A stretch of DNA of 64,000 nt from Alphaproteobacteria bacterium (GTDB lineage: Bacteria > Pseudomonadota > Alphaproteobacteria > Ferrovibrionales > Ferrovibrionaceae). A program made the translations under genes and the position numbers. The stretch spans positions 101,428 to 165,427 of the forward strand of contig JAGXRD010000098.1 of the NCBI GenBank assembly GCA_018336035.1, in the 5' to 3' direction. A model generated the notes under the pieces. The model was not told the origin of the DNA. It ran no database searches and worked only from the letters and a program-made list of their open reading frames with translations. Numbering within the stretch: the stretch's first letter is position 1; every line of letters begins with the position of its first letter. Positions 25,800 through 35,185 of the stretch are shown piece after piece.

Positions 25800-27577
25800 G
25801 CCAGCACCCCGACCGTCTGCAGTCTGGCTCGGCCGTTCTCAAGTTCATAGACCTGGTGAGCACTACGAACAATCGCAGTCTGATGTGATATCGCCAGGAT
25901 GGTAATTTCCTGCGACAGTTGGCGCAGCGTCTGACAGATTTCGTCTTCGGTGGCTGGATCCAGGGCGGTGGTCGCCTCATCTAGCACCAACAGTCGCGGC
26001 TGGCGCACCAAGGCCCGGGCGATGGCAATTCGTTGGCGCTGTCCACCAGATAGATGCTGGGCGCGATCGCCCGCAACGGTATGAATGCCATCGGGCAGAC
26101 TACTGACGAAATCCCAGGCTCCCGCGGCCCGCAGGGCAACTTCGGCTTCTTCCGCGCCCAGATTCGAGTCGCCCAGCGTTACATTGAGCAGGATCGAGCC
26201 GGCGAACAGCGTGGTTTCCTGTGGCACGTAGCCGATCATCTCGCGCCAAGCGTGTAAATCTATATCCCCGAGGGAAACATCATCAATGCAAATTGTGCCG
26301 TGCTGGGGTCGATACAAACCGATGACCAGATCGGCAATTGTCGTCTTGCCGGTGCCTGACGGGCCGACGATAGCAGTGATGCGGTTGGCTGGAATGGACA
26401 GGGACAGGTTTGTCAGAATCGGCCGGTCACCATGGGCAAAGGTGACGCCTGCGAGGGTAATCGCGGTCTTCAGGCGCGGGGGATTTTGGCCCTTGGTTTG
26501 TTCGGTAGCGGCCTTTGCGCGGCCGGTGGCGTCGAGCAGCGACCATAAGGCGCTTTCACCAGCCACCATGGACTGGGCAATCTTCTGAACGCCGCCGATG
26601 GCTTGGACTGCTCGCCAGAAGAGCAGGGCAAGAACCATGACCTCGACCAGCGGAATATTGAAAAATGTCAGGGTGACATACAGGCCTGCGGCCATTGCGA
26701 TAGTGGCGATCGGCTCTTGGAGAGCGCGAACTGCCGTGTTGGCCACCACCTGCCGTTCAAGAGCGCGATTGAGGCCGGAGGTCTCTTGCTCCAGCAGGGG
26801 CAGAAAGCGCTTCTCAAAAGCCATCGCCTTGATGGCCTTGATACCCTGAAGCGCATCTATGAAACGACTCAGGAGCAACTTAAGGGATTCTGTCTGGGCC
26901 GCCCCGCCACTGCGCGCCATTCGGGTGCCCCAACTCAGCGCAACACTCATGATCAGGCCGGTGGTGATCGCAGCCAGAGCGACCAGCGGTAAGACCAGGA
27001 ATGCCGCGCCGACGTAAACAATAACCTGGATCAGTGTGACGAGTAGTGTCACGCCATAGAAAATCGCATTCGCGGCACGCTCCGGTTCATTGCCAATTGT
27101 ATTGGCCAGTTGCCCGGGAGGATGACTGGTGAAGTAGCTCCATCGGGCCGTCAGCATGCTGTGAATGAAATCGCGCCGTAAGTCCGTTTGTACGCGGGCC
27201 ATGGTGTAGCCGACATACTTCATGCCGAGCCATGTTAAAGCCGACTTAAGCAGTACGGTCAGCACCATGAAGACGAGCAGCCCCCCCAGACTCGGGGAAA
27301 GGCCGATACTGGTCAGGAAGCCGGTAAATGTCGTGACAATGTGATTTCCTGCGCCGCTCTGTCCCGTCGCAATATTCAGCAATGGCAGTAATGTCAGGAT
27401 GCCGATGCCTTCAAGAATATTTGCAATCAGCAGGCTGCCGATCACTGTCGCCGAAGCATACGGATAGCGATTGAAAAAGAACTGCATGACCCGCCCCAGG
27501 TCGCGCAGGGGCAGGCGCCGCTTCAAGGCTGCGATAAAGCTGGCGCGCGGCGTAAGGGGCGGGGATTCAATAGTCAT
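25796..27577 (-). CDS. ABC transporter, fused permease/ATPase, lipid-linked glycan flippase type
   Basis: 593 aa half-transporter. About six membrane segments in residues 45-325, then a nucleotide-binding domain with Walker A GPSGTGKT (405-412), signature LSGGQ (509-513) and Walker B LLVLDEA. This is the PglK/MsbA architecture, acting in the inner membrane as a homodimer. Second gene of the operon that makes two activated nonulosonic acids, it is a good candidate for flipping the assembled lipid-linked glycan. ATG at 27577 overlaps the radical SAM gene by 11 bases. No peptidase or haemolysin-type N-terminal domain is present. Confidence 0.87.
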   Translation of the reverse strand: MTIESPPLTPRASFIAALKRRLPLRDLGRVMQFFFNRYPYASATVIGSLLIANILEGIGILTLLPLLNIATGQSGAGNHIVTTFTGFLTSIGLSPSLGGLLVFMVLTVLLKSALTWLGMKYVGYTMARVQTDLRRDFIHSMLTARWSYFTSHPPGQLANTIGNEPERAANAIFYGVTLLVTLIQVIVYVGAAFLVLPLVALAAITTGLIMSVALSWGTRMARSGGAAQTESLKLLLSRFIDALQGIKAIKAMAFEKRFLPLLEQETSGLNRALERQVVANTAVRALQEPIATIAMAAGLYVTLTFFNIPLVEVMVLALLFWRAVQAIGGVQKIAQSMVAGESALWSLLDATGRAKAATEQTKGQNPPRLKTAITLAGVTFAHGDRPILTNLSLSIPANRITAIVGPSGTGKTTIADLVIGLYRPQHGTICIDDVSLGDIDLHAWREMIGYVPQETTLFAGSILLNVTLGDSNLGAEEAEVALRAAGAWDFVSSLPDGIHTVAGDRAQHLSGGQRQRIAIARALVRQPRLLVLDEATTALDPATEDEICQTLRQLSQEITILAISHQTAIVRSAHQVYELENGRARLQTVGVLA

Positions 27578-28667
27578 TATCGTTGATCTGCATGCGGCGG
27601 CGGGCGGCGAATAACCAGGGCGCGACACGTCTCAGGTAGTCAACCAGAATACGCTTCGGGTTTTCAGCTATAAATTGCTCGACCGGCGTGTAGCGGGTAC
27701 AGGTCTTGCAGACCTCGGGCAGATCGCCATTCAACCAATCGCTACGATATTTTGCTAGGCGCTCGCCCTGCCATATTTCCTGCAGCGACTGCTCCTTGAT
27801 GTTGCCGATTTTGATTTCGCTTTCGAGATCGGTGCAGATGCAGGCACCGACATTGCCATCGGCTAGCACGTGCAACCGGCGATACAGTTCGAAGCAGGGC
27901 GATTTCTTTTTGACTGAAACCGGCAGGCATTCAGAAATCTCACAGCCGGTGGGAAGGTCCTCTTCCTGGATGCGGCCTGACCAGGCATCATAGCTCTCCA
28001 GAAATGAGATATTGCTGCCGCCAAACAGGTCTTCGAACCGCCGATATTCTTCGGTTTGTTTCCAGTCGGCCTCATCACGCGCAATCCGCAAGTGCAATGT
28101 GATTAGGACTGGCGATCCCAGTTCCTTGTTACGCCGGCCGATCGCATCAATGTTGCGAACAACAGTTTCGTACTTGTCCTTGCCGTAATAGTGCTTGTAG
28201 CCTTCACGGCTGCCAATATAGGTCGAGATTGCCAGACGCGTGAGGCCAGAGGTCAGCAACTCGTCCAAGCCGAAGCGATGCAGAAGGATGCCGTTCGTGT
28301 AAAGCATTGCCGATGTGATCGATGGCTGGGCCCGGGCATGGCGAATTTTGCGAATGATATGCTTGTCGACCAGCGGATCGCCGACAGTGGGGGTGAAATT
28401 GATCGAGCCGCCGCCATTGTCGGCAAACTCACGGATCGCCTTCTCGTACAACTCCCACTCCATCACGGTCTTGCGCCGCTCCATGAAGCGATAGCCGCAG
28501 AAGGTACAGTCCGCATTGCAGATGTTGGTGGTTTCGACGCCGAAATTGATGAAACGGGATTCCATCAGTCGCCGATAGACGGCGACGGGTACCATGCGCG
28601 CGGCTTTGTCGATGAGCCGCGTTCGCAGTGTGAACAATGGGTTTCGGACTAACTTTTTGCGCCGCAT
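27567..28667 (-). CDS. Radical SAM/SPASM domain protein
   Basis: 366 aa from ATG 28667; a GTG 15 bases upstream is possible. Radical SAM cluster motif CNADCTFC gives Cys50, Cys54 and Cys57. A C-terminal SPASM-like region carries several Cys (PCFELYRRLHVLADG, CICTD, CKTCTRY) for auxiliary clusters. The substrate is unknown; relatives occur in surface-polysaccharide loci, where sugar epimerisation or deoxygenation is suspected. It is the first gene of the long nonulosonic acid operon, about 90 bases after a promoter with an embedded inverted repeat. Confidence 0.82.
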   Translation of the reverse strand: MRRKKLVRNPLFTLRTRLIDKAARMVPVAVYRRLMESRFINFGVETTNICNADCTFCGYRFMERRKTVMEWELYEKAIREFADNGGGSINFTPTVGDPLVDKHIIRKIRHARAQPSITSAMLYTNGILLHRFGLDELLTSGLTRLAISTYIGSREGYKHYYGKDKYETVVRNIDAIGRRNKELGSPVLITLHLRIARDEADWKQTEEYRRFEDLFGGSNISFLESYDAWSGRIQEEDLPTGCEISECLPVSVKKKSPCFELYRRLHVLADGNVGACICTDLESEIKIGNIKEQSLQEIWQGERLAKYRSDWLNGDLPEVCKTCTRYTPVEQFIAENPKRILVDYLRRVAPWLFAARRRMQINDNDY

Positions 28668-28761
28668 TTCCAGCCCGATCACGGGGACGGTCGGTCGATC
28701 TCAGGCGCTGCACTACAGGCACAAAAACCTTTGATCGAACAAGGAAATTTATGGAGCGCAG

Positions 28762-28789
28762 CTTATATCGTTCAGATGATGAACGTCAA
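28762..28789 (-). promoter_or_regulatory. Promoter with embedded CGTTCA-N5-TGAACG operator, nonulosonate operon
   Basis: On the minus strand a -35 TTGACG (28784-28789) and -10 TATAAG (28762-28767) are 16 bases apart. The inverted repeat CGTTCA-GATGA-TGAACG (28769-28785) fills the spacer and shares two bases with the -35. Transcription would start near 28755 and leave an 88-base leader before the radical SAM gene. The same arms occur at two other promoters in the window. Confidence 0.7.
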
Positions 28790-28816
28790 GTCAGCGGTTC
28801 TTGCCGGGCAACAATA

Positions 28817-30040
28817 TTATTTACTTAAGCGAGCATATATAATTATATTATACAGCTTTAGATAGTTATCAACAACATCGTCCCATGAAAATGCTTGCGA
28901 CCGAGCCACGGATAGGGCGGACAGACGAGTGCGGGTTGGTTCGACGAGAGCGTTAAGCATTGCTTCAGCCATGGCATCTGGGTCATTCGTCGGCACCATC
29001 AGGCCATCCTCACCGCCCCGAATGATATCGCGGCAACCTGGAGCGTCGGTGGTCACCACCGGCAGGCCCGCTGCCATCGCCTCGACCAGGACGATGCCGA
29101 AGGTTTCGGTGATCGAGGGCAGCACGAAAACATCGGCGCTGTGGTAGAGGGCAACCAGTGTCTCGGAAGGGAGGGCGAGGGCGGCGCTGCCGGCCGCCTC
29201 ATCGCCGATTTGTTCGAGCAGCAATGCCTCCCGCGTCAGGCCAAGAGCATCGGCTCTGCCCTGCAACTCGGAGACTCCGCGGCCCGCGATGACGACGCGG
29301 ATTGGTGTCCTGCAGCGCTGCTTCACCAGCGCGGCTGCCTCCAGCAGCATGGAGAAATTCTTTTTCGGATGATTGCGCCCGACCGACAGGAAGACCGTTT
29401 CATCCTCGGCTAGGCCAAAGCGTTGCCGAGCGGCGATCCTGTTTGCCCGATGTCCCAGCCGCTGAAGATCGACGCCGTTAGTGATACGCGCGATCTGCGC
29501 TTCTGGAATGCCGAGCCGATGATATTCATCGGCGACTGTATCAGTCATTGCCACCAGGCAATCGGCCTGCGGTAGCCATTGCCGCACCAGAGCATCGACC
29601 ACCGGATCGAGCCGCGCGCCGTAATTGATCTCCGGTTGCCGCTGAATATCTTCGCCGGCGCACCGGACGAGATGAGGGACATCTCGGCGCATTCTTGCAT
29701 AATGCACCAGCGCAACGCCCGTCGGCCAACCCATGGTGCAGTGCCAAATGTCAAAACTATATTTCCGGCGCATCCGCTCAAACCACCAATCTAGGATGGC
29801 AAAACCGAAGAGCGGATAGCGGCGAAGTATACCCCAGATTTTCGGCGGGAAAGGGACGACATCATACGGCAGTGACCAGTCGCGTTGCAATTTTGCATGA
29901 TGCGGCGCTGGCACCATGACGACCGGGTGATGTCCGCGACTCTGCAAACGAAGGGCGATGTTGTGGAGTCCGACCTCGACGCCGCCAAGCGCTGGTAGGA
30001 ATGTCGATGTCGGCAGGGCGATGCGCAGCGGTCGGCTCAT
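28817..30040 (-). CDS. GT4 family glycosyltransferase
   Basis: 407 aa, GT-B fold. The N-terminal acceptor half has LPALGGVEVGLHNIA (15-29); the donor half has SVGRNHPKKNF and the GT4 E-x7-E motif in ETFGIVLVEAMAAGLPV. Retaining transfer from a nucleotide sugar is expected at the cytoplasmic face of the membrane. Last gene of the second minus-strand operon. Its final ~15 codons are very AT-rich (YNIIIYA), and the stop is 28 bases from the operator of the next promoter; no clear terminator hairpin lies between. Confidence 0.87.
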   Translation of the reverse strand: MSRPLRIALPTSTFLPALGGVEVGLHNIALRLQSRGHHPVVMVPAPHHAKLQRDWSLPYDVVPFPPKIWGILRRYPLFGFAILDWWFERMRRKYSFDIWHCTMGWPTGVALVHYARMRRDVPHLVRCAGEDIQRQPEINYGARLDPVVDALVRQWLPQADCLVAMTDTVADEYHRLGIPEAQIARITNGVDLQRLGHRANRIAARQRFGLAEDETVFLSVGRNHPKKNFSMLLEAAALVKQRCRTPIRVVIAGRGVSELQGRADALGLTREALLLEQIGDEAAGSAALALPSETLVALYHSADVFVLPSITETFGIVLVEAMAAGLPVVTTDAPGCRDIIRGGEDGLMVPTNDPDAMAEAMLNALVEPTRTRLSALSVARSQAFSWDDVVDNYLKLYNIIIYARLSK

Positions 30041-31281
30041 GACGGCCTCCGCAGCACTGCAGCTACATCAATCTCGTCATCTTCGGCTGCCTCCGCCACA
30101 GCTTCGGCAAGCCGCCTGAAATCACGATCGATCTGGTCGGCCGAGGCCTGCTCGGCAATCCGCCGGGCAACTGAGAGCCGGGTCTCCTGCGGAATTGCGA
30201 ATGCGGCTTCGACGGCGACTTTCCAGGCGGCGGGGTCGAATCGGCACAAGTAGCCGGACTCACCGTCGACGACCCATTGACGGAATGCTGCTTCGCCTTT
30301 GTTGGCGACAACGGGAATGCCGCAGGCCAAGCTCTCGAGCATAGGCGTGGCCAAACCCTCGTTGTAGTTTGGCAGCATGTAGACGTCTGCGAGCTTGATA
30401 TAAGGCGCCGCAGGAACGAAATCAGGGACCACCAGAACGCGCTCCCCAAGATTCAAGGCGGTGACTCGGCGCTGGAATTCGGACAGGTAATCAGCATCGC
30501 GCCTCTGCAGTGGCCCGGTGGTGACCATGGGACCAGCGACAACGAGTTTGAATTCGTGGGGTAGCTGAGCAAGGACATCCAGAAGAAAAATCTGGTTCTT
30601 CATTGGCATAAATTTCGCCACCATGGTGAGGATGCGATCCTCCGGCTTAAATGGCGTGTATTGCAGTCGGTACTCATTGCGCCGTCCCGGTTCAGGGAAG
30701 AATTGCGTGGTGTCGACGGGATTGGGCCGTATCCATACGTTTTTAGTCAGCCCCTCTTCTGCGCAGCGGCGGCCGATCATGTCTGAAATGGCAATCACGA
30801 CGGTCCGCTGGCGCAACCTCCGCTGCAGCCATGTCCGATAACGCAGGCCCGGTAGGGTCTGCAGCGCACTCGCATGCGCCGTCACCAATTCGATGATCAT
30901 GGGGCGTCGGGCGATGGCTCCGAGGGCAATCGCCGCGGCGGTTACGTTCGATGTGCCGAAGATATGCAGGAGCTGCTGTTTTCGGCGCGAGAGTCGGTGT
31001 ATCGTGCACACCGCTTCCCACCATCCTTTTACAAGATGCAGCAGTTTGCCGGCTAGATCGGTCCTGTTGCTTGTATCGCCCCAGAAATTCGCAGCGAGCC
31101 GCTCGACGTAGACATCGTCGTAGACATATTTTGCGTTGCCGGGAAACTCGATCGATCCGGTCAGGACGTGGCGCTCGATGCCCCAGCCAAGTCGCATGAG
31201 GCGGGCATAGGTCCGGTGAATTCGCAGGCCGGCACCCGCGTATTCCGGAGGAAACTTGCTGCCTACAAGCTGTATTCGCAT
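30037..31281 (-). CDS. GT4 family glycosyltransferase
   Basis: 414 aa. N-terminal glycine-rich loop FPPEYAGAGLRIHRT (11-25), donor half MVAKFMPMKNQIFLL and E-x7-E region NEGLATPMLESLACGIPVV. The C-terminus is acidic (EAAEDDEIDVAA), unusual for the family but likely a disordered tail. Overlaps the following transferase by 4 bases and starts one base after the asparagine-synthetase-like gene. Donor and acceptor sugars cannot be deduced. Confidence 0.87.
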   Translation of the reverse strand: MRIQLVGSKFPPEYAGAGLRIHRTYARLMRLGWGIERHVLTGSIEFPGNAKYVYDDVYVERLAANFWGDTSNRTDLAGKLLHLVKGWWEAVCTIHRLSRRKQQLLHIFGTSNVTAAAIALGAIARRPMIIELVTAHASALQTLPGLRYRTWLQRRLRQRTVVIAISDMIGRRCAEEGLTKNVWIRPNPVDTTQFFPEPGRRNEYRLQYTPFKPEDRILTMVAKFMPMKNQIFLLDVLAQLPHEFKLVVAGPMVTTGPLQRRDADYLSEFQRRVTALNLGERVLVVPDFVPAAPYIKLADVYMLPNYNEGLATPMLESLACGIPVVANKGEAAFRQWVVDGESGYLCRFDPAAWKVAVEAAFAIPQETRLSVARRIAEQASADQIDRDFRRLAEAVAEAAEDDEIDVAAVLRRPS

Positions 31282-31282
31282 G

Positions 31283-33085
31283 TCATGTCCGGGGCGTCAG
31301 GCAGCGATCCAGTGTGATCAGAAGATTGATCAGAATGGAATGATCGCGGCGTCCATCAAGCTGTTCGGCAACAAGACTGCGAATGCGATCAGTGTCGAGA
31401 AAGTCCAGACGATGCAGAGCGGGTGAGTCTGGCAAGCCGGCCGCAAGCTCACGGATACGCGGATTATGCTCGAAGGCGTGGTGGGCTGGCGGCCAAGAGC
31501 GTTCCCACCACGGCGGCAGAGCGCGGAAATGACCGCGCATCACACGGTTTAATGCCCCTCGCGACCAGTTGATCGCCGTCTGTGTCGCCAGGGATCGCCG
31601 TGCGGAAATATTGGTATTTGCATTGCGGATGCGCATCGTCGCCGGGTTGCAAAGCTCGATGCCGCGCATCAAGACTGCCCAGTTCGCTTTATCGCGAGGG
31701 CTTATGGCGAAGGCCAGATCGAACAGTCGATTTTCCAGAGCGGGAATGCGGCAATCCGCCCAGCCACGGATCGAGGCCGCCATCGGGAAAGAATAGTGGC
31801 GCGAGAAGTTATGCAGGTGCATGTATTCCCACTGGTCGTAGCGATCCGCGCCAAGATCTTTTGCCCGATCTAGAATGGTGGCGACTGAGGCGCGGATCGC
31901 GTCGGTCAGGCGAGGCCGGTGCCCGGCCTTCACAATGTCCCAGGGATTCGAGGTCTTGAGCCGATAGCTCACGCCATTCATGAACGCTCCGGTGAGATCG
32001 CCGCCAAGCGGCTGCAGCCGGTACATCAGGGTGTCGCGGCCCGCCAGGCGCAACGGCTTCTTGGGTTGATAGAGGCCGGCGAAAAATACATCGAGCGCCA
32101 AGCCAAGAAAAATGGTGTTGGCTTTGGGGGTCACCGTATCGCGAAACGGCGCGAACTGGAATTCGGGATATATCTGCATCCCCGCCAGCCAAACGGAATC
32201 GTCAACCACAGTGTTGAGCATGTCTTCCGGCCGCTGCATGAAGATATGCTCGGCCTTGCAGACTGCGGCCAGTTCGGCGGCGACGTTGAATTCGTTGTTC
32301 CGGGTCAGGCCGCTGGTAAAACAAACTGGTGCGCGAGGGGCGGCCGCCAGCAAGGCGCGGCTGTCGAGGCCACCGCTCAGCATCAGTCCGAACTGCCTGT
32401 CATCAGACATATGTGCAGTCATGCTGGCCTGCAGTGCCTCTGCGAGTTCTCTGGCGGCGCTTGCCGTGGACGGATGGTTCTGGTCGAAGGACGGCAGCCA
32501 GTATTTCTCAATCCGCAGCGTGCTGTCCTGCGCGGCGACGGTCAGTATGGAGGCCGAATCCAAATACTGGATATTGCGATCATAAGTATGGGTGCCAAAC
32601 AGGCGACGAAAATACAGAAATTCAAACGCAACTTCGGGTGCAATGGCGGCGTCACCGTTGCGCAGCACTTCGTCCAACAGGGATTTGAAAGAGGTCGAAA
32701 TACTCAACCCGTGACTATCGCGCCGATAATAAATGGCAAGCGATGCGAAGCGGTCATTTATGATGGACAGGGTCTTCGCGGTGCGGTCGTAGATCAAGAT
32801 TAGGAACGAGCCGTTGAGGTCGCGGGCAAAGCTGTCGATTTCGCGGTGCCGGGCAAACCGCTCGATGACAGCCTTGTAGCTGACTTTGCCATCGACGATT
32901 GGATTGCCCCAGATAACAAACGTCTTGTCGTCGACATGCGTGCAAGATGCCGCAGGATGCAGATTGAGCGCTTCCACCCTCAGGTGAGCGTCGTCGACCA
33001 GAAATCCGGTGCTCCGCCCCGCCGCCCGCGCATCGAACGAGAAGCGGGCGGAAAGGTGGAACAATGCGACAGAGGCCGGTGTCAC
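31283..33085 (-). CDS. Asparagine-synthetase-like protein lacking the glutaminase cysteine
   Basis: 600 aa. The C-terminal synthetase domain has the ATP pyrophosphatase motif LSGGLDSR (236-243). The N-terminal half keeps the Ntn-hydrolase-like core (DLNGSFLILIYD, 89-100), but the protein begins Met-Thr-Pro and has no Cys2, so it should not hydrolyse glutamine. The start is GTG, overlapping the FkbM stop as GTGA. Such proteins in O-antigen and capsule loci are thought to amidate uronic acids or other carboxyl sugars with another nitrogen source, or form a different amide. The substrate here might even be a nonulosonate carboxyl. Confidence 0.8.
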   Translation of the reverse strand: MTPASVALFHLSARFSFDARAAGRSTGFLVDDAHLRVEALNLHPAASCTHVDDKTFVIWGNPIVDGKVSYKAVIERFARHREIDSFARDLNGSFLILIYDRTAKTLSIINDRFASLAIYYRRDSHGLSISTSFKSLLDEVLRNGDAAIAPEVAFEFLYFRRLFGTHTYDRNIQYLDSASILTVAAQDSTLRIEKYWLPSFDQNHPSTASAARELAEALQASMTAHMSDDRQFGLMLSGGLDSRALLAAAPRAPVCFTSGLTRNNEFNVAAELAAVCKAEHIFMQRPEDMLNTVVDDSVWLAGMQIYPEFQFAPFRDTVTPKANTIFLGLALDVFFAGLYQPKKPLRLAGRDTLMYRLQPLGGDLTGAFMNGVSYRLKTSNPWDIVKAGHRPRLTDAIRASVATILDRAKDLGADRYDQWEYMHLHNFSRHYSFPMAASIRGWADCRIPALENRLFDLAFAISPRDKANWAVLMRGIELCNPATMRIRNANTNISARRSLATQTAINWSRGALNRVMRGHFRALPPWWERSWPPAHHAFEHNPRIRELAAGLPDSPALHRLDFLDTDRIRSLVAEQLDGRRDHSILINLLITLDRCLTPRT

Positions 33086-34029
33086 TGGCGCTTTTGCAGG
33101 AGAACCGTGCGCGCTCCGCCGATCTTGCAGATGAAGTCGACAGCATCATCGTCGCGGATGTTCTCATAAATGACGCGTTCGACATCGTCGGTCCGAACCC
33201 GCGTGATGCCTTGGTAGCCGCGGGCATCGACCAGTGTTGTGCCGCGTTGCGACGACGAGGCGAGATATCGCACGTGGTATCCGAGCGAGAATAGCTTGCG
33301 CAGCGGAGCTTCCATGTCGTGGTCAGCGCTGTAACGCGACAGATGCGTTTCAAAGATTATCATTGGCGCGAGTTCGCCATTGGCAACGGCATCAATCATG
33401 CCGTTGAACACTTCGACTTCGTGCCCTTCCACATCCATACGAATCAGATCGGGCTTGCCATGCATGCGCGCGAGTTCCGGAACGGTATAAGTGCGCACGA
33501 CTTCAACTTTGCCGGACAGGAACTTTGCGCCAGTGCCGGTAGCGTGGAATGTGTTCAGGTTGGACTGATGCGCCAGGAAGAATTCCTTTTCGCCTGCCTC
33601 GTCGGAGACTGCGCCGGGAACCACAGTTATATGCGCATGGCCGTTGAGAGCGAGGTTGCGCTTGAGCAACTCGATGTTTGAGGGCGAGGGCTCAACCGCA
33701 ATCATGCGGCCCTTCGGCCCGATTAGGCTCATCTCCATCAACACGTAGTAGCCGAGGTTGGCGCCGATATCGAGGACGGCCATGCCAGGCTTCAGCACTT
33801 TCTCAAGGATGATCTTGTGATCGATTTCACGGGTGCCGAACAGCAGCAGGGACCGGCTAATGCCCTTATCTTCGAGGTCGAGCAGCATGCGATAGTCATG
33901 AATGCGCTTTTCAATAAACCGCTGACCAAGAATGTGCTTTTGCACGGTGGCGCGAACAACATTCATCACAGCGCTAGCCAGCGTAACCGGCCCGCGTGTC
34001 TTCAAAGTCACCAAAGCGCCGCTCAGCAT
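33082..34029 (-). CDS. FkbM family methyltransferase
   Basis: 315 aa. SAM loop LDIGANLGYYV (86-96), acidic AVEPSPSN (111-118) and FkbM signature RMDVEGHEVEVF (197-208) are clear. Follows another FkbM gene after 7 bases but the two share little beyond motifs, so this is not a recent duplication. Likely O-methylates one position of the glycan made by the operon. Confidence 0.87.
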   Translation of the reverse strand: MLSGALVTLKTRGPVTLASAVMNVVRATVQKHILGQRFIEKRIHDYRMLLDLEDKGISRSLLLFGTREIDHKIILEKVLKPGMAVLDIGANLGYYVLMEMSLIGPKGRMIAVEPSPSNIELLKRNLALNGHAHITVVPGAVSDEAGEKEFFLAHQSNLNTFHATGTGAKFLSGKVEVVRTYTVPELARMHGKPDLIRMDVEGHEVEVFNGMIDAVANGELAPMIIFETHLSRYSADHDMEAPLRKLFSLGYHVRYLASSSQRGTTLVDARGYQGITRVRTDDVERVIYENIRDDDAVDFICKIGGARTVLLQKRQ

Positions 34030-34036
34030 AGCATCC

Positions 34037-34864
34037 TCACAGATTGGGCAATAACAGATATTCGTTCATTCTCAGCTGACGTGCCACAGAACCATCAATT
34101 TCGTGGCAGCGATAGCCAAGATCATGGATCAATTGCTGTAAGGCTTCGACATCGCTGCCGAGCATGCGCAGTTGGGTCGGGTGGACGCTCAGGAAAATCG
34201 GGGGCTGGCAACGTCGCAGGGTCGCCGCGGCGCCCTGAAGCACGCCGTACTCGGCGCCTTCGACGTCGATCTTGACAAGGTCGGGCGAGAGACCGCGTTC
34301 GATGCAGAAGCGGTCGATTGAGATTTGCGGGCGGGAGGTCTCGATGAACTTGTCATGCTCGCGCTTGACCGCGAGACCATTCATGCCGCTGACCCAACGC
34401 TGTTCGAAGAAGGAGACGCTCTCCTTGTCCTCGGCGCCAACTAGGCAAGCAATCACTTCTGCATTGCGGATGTCGTTGTTCTCGATGTGGCGGCGCAGAT
34501 AGCGCAGGTTTGCCGTCGATGGTTCGAAGGCATAAATCCGGCCGCCTGCACCGATCACCTTGCTGGCCGGCAGGGTGACAAGCCCGATATGGGCTCCGAT
34601 ATCAAGTACGCATGTGCGGTTGCGGCAAGTTTCGATGCAGTGATTGAACCCGCCGTTATGGGCGCCGCCCCAGTTTTCAAAATTGCTGAAAGCAAATTCA
34701 GGCTGCAGCAGGAAGGGACCGTAGGGACCAATTTTCTGTCGGACGGCTTTGCCTAAGCCAAGACGACAAAACATCCGATAACAATTTCCGAGGGCGACCC
34801 AGACCGGGCCGAAGGCTCTCAGCGGGCCGTGCCGCCAGCGGCGAAGGAGGGCAATGGCGCTCAT
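34037..34864 (-). CDS. FkbM family methyltransferase
   Basis: 275 aa. SAM loop LDIGAHIGLV (87-96), FEPSTANL (113-120) and VKIDVEGAEYG (197-207). First gene of the second minus-strand operon. Its start lies about 190 bases downstream of the predicted transcription start, leaving a long leader in which I see no recognised riboswitch. Substrate unknown. Confidence 0.87.
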   Translation of the reverse strand: MSAIALLRRWRHGPLRAFGPVWVALGNCYRMFCRLGLGKAVRQKIGPYGPFLLQPEFAFSNFENWGGAHNGGFNHCIETCRNRTCVLDIGAHIGLVTLPASKVIGAGGRIYAFEPSTANLRYLRRHIENNDIRNAEVIACLVGAEDKESVSFFEQRWVSGMNGLAVKREHDKFIETSRPQISIDRFCIERGLSPDLVKIDVEGAEYGVLQGAAATLRRCQPPIFLSVHPTQLRMLGSDVEALQQLIHDLGYRCHEIDGSVARQLRMNEYLLLPNL

Positions 34865-35185
34865 GAGGCGGCGGAAGCAGCAATGACGATTCTATGTCGG
34901 GCCCCATGGCGGCATTCAAGCGGCCTGAGGTCCAGCTTCCCCATAATATGTTGGAATATATATAGAAATTTTCCAAGCATGGTTAAATTCCCACATCGCG
35001 CAATGCGCTGGGCGATGTTGGCTCTACGGACATTGAATCTCAACAAGCGCTGGACAAAGATCGACATTATCGCGTTCATGCTATGAACGTCAATCGCTCA
35101 GCCGCTTGTAAGGAAGCGGGCGGGGCAGGGGGGGCGGTCAGAGGCGGCCCCGCGCTATCATCTTACTGGGACGGGGACGGTCAGG
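34865..35185. other. 321-bp divergent intergenic region
   Basis: Separates the FkbM operon (minus) from the GT4/methyltransferase pair (plus). It holds the minus-strand promoter and operator at 35066-35093, a small inverted repeat CCGCTT-N6-AAGCGG (35102-35119), and a G-rich tract (about 35118-35138) in the leader of the plus-strand gene. The AT-rich stretch 34950-34980 is in the minus-strand leader. No small gene or RNA family was recognised. Confidence 0.6.
35066..35093 (-). promoter_or_regulatory. Promoter with embedded CGTTCA-N5-TGAACG operator, FkbM/GT4 operon
   Basis: Minus-strand -35 TTGACG (35088-35093), 16-base spacer, -10 GATAAT (35066-35071); five of six consensus bases in each box. 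The spacer is filled by CGTTCAT-GCT-ATGAACG (35073-35089), a perfect 7-bp inverted repeat. A protein bound there would cover both boxes, so repression is the expected effect. The layout is the same as at 28762-28789. Confidence 0.75.

Noticed and set aside
35102..35138. Hairpin plus G-rich tract as a riboswitch or terminator
   Set aside because: The stem is only six base pairs, there is no T-run, and no riboswitch core sequence is recognisable.
28681..35182. Twelve-base match ACGGGGACGGTC at 28681 and 35171
   Set aside because: Many 12-mer pairs are expected by chance in 64 kb, and the two lie in opposite orientation relative to their genes.
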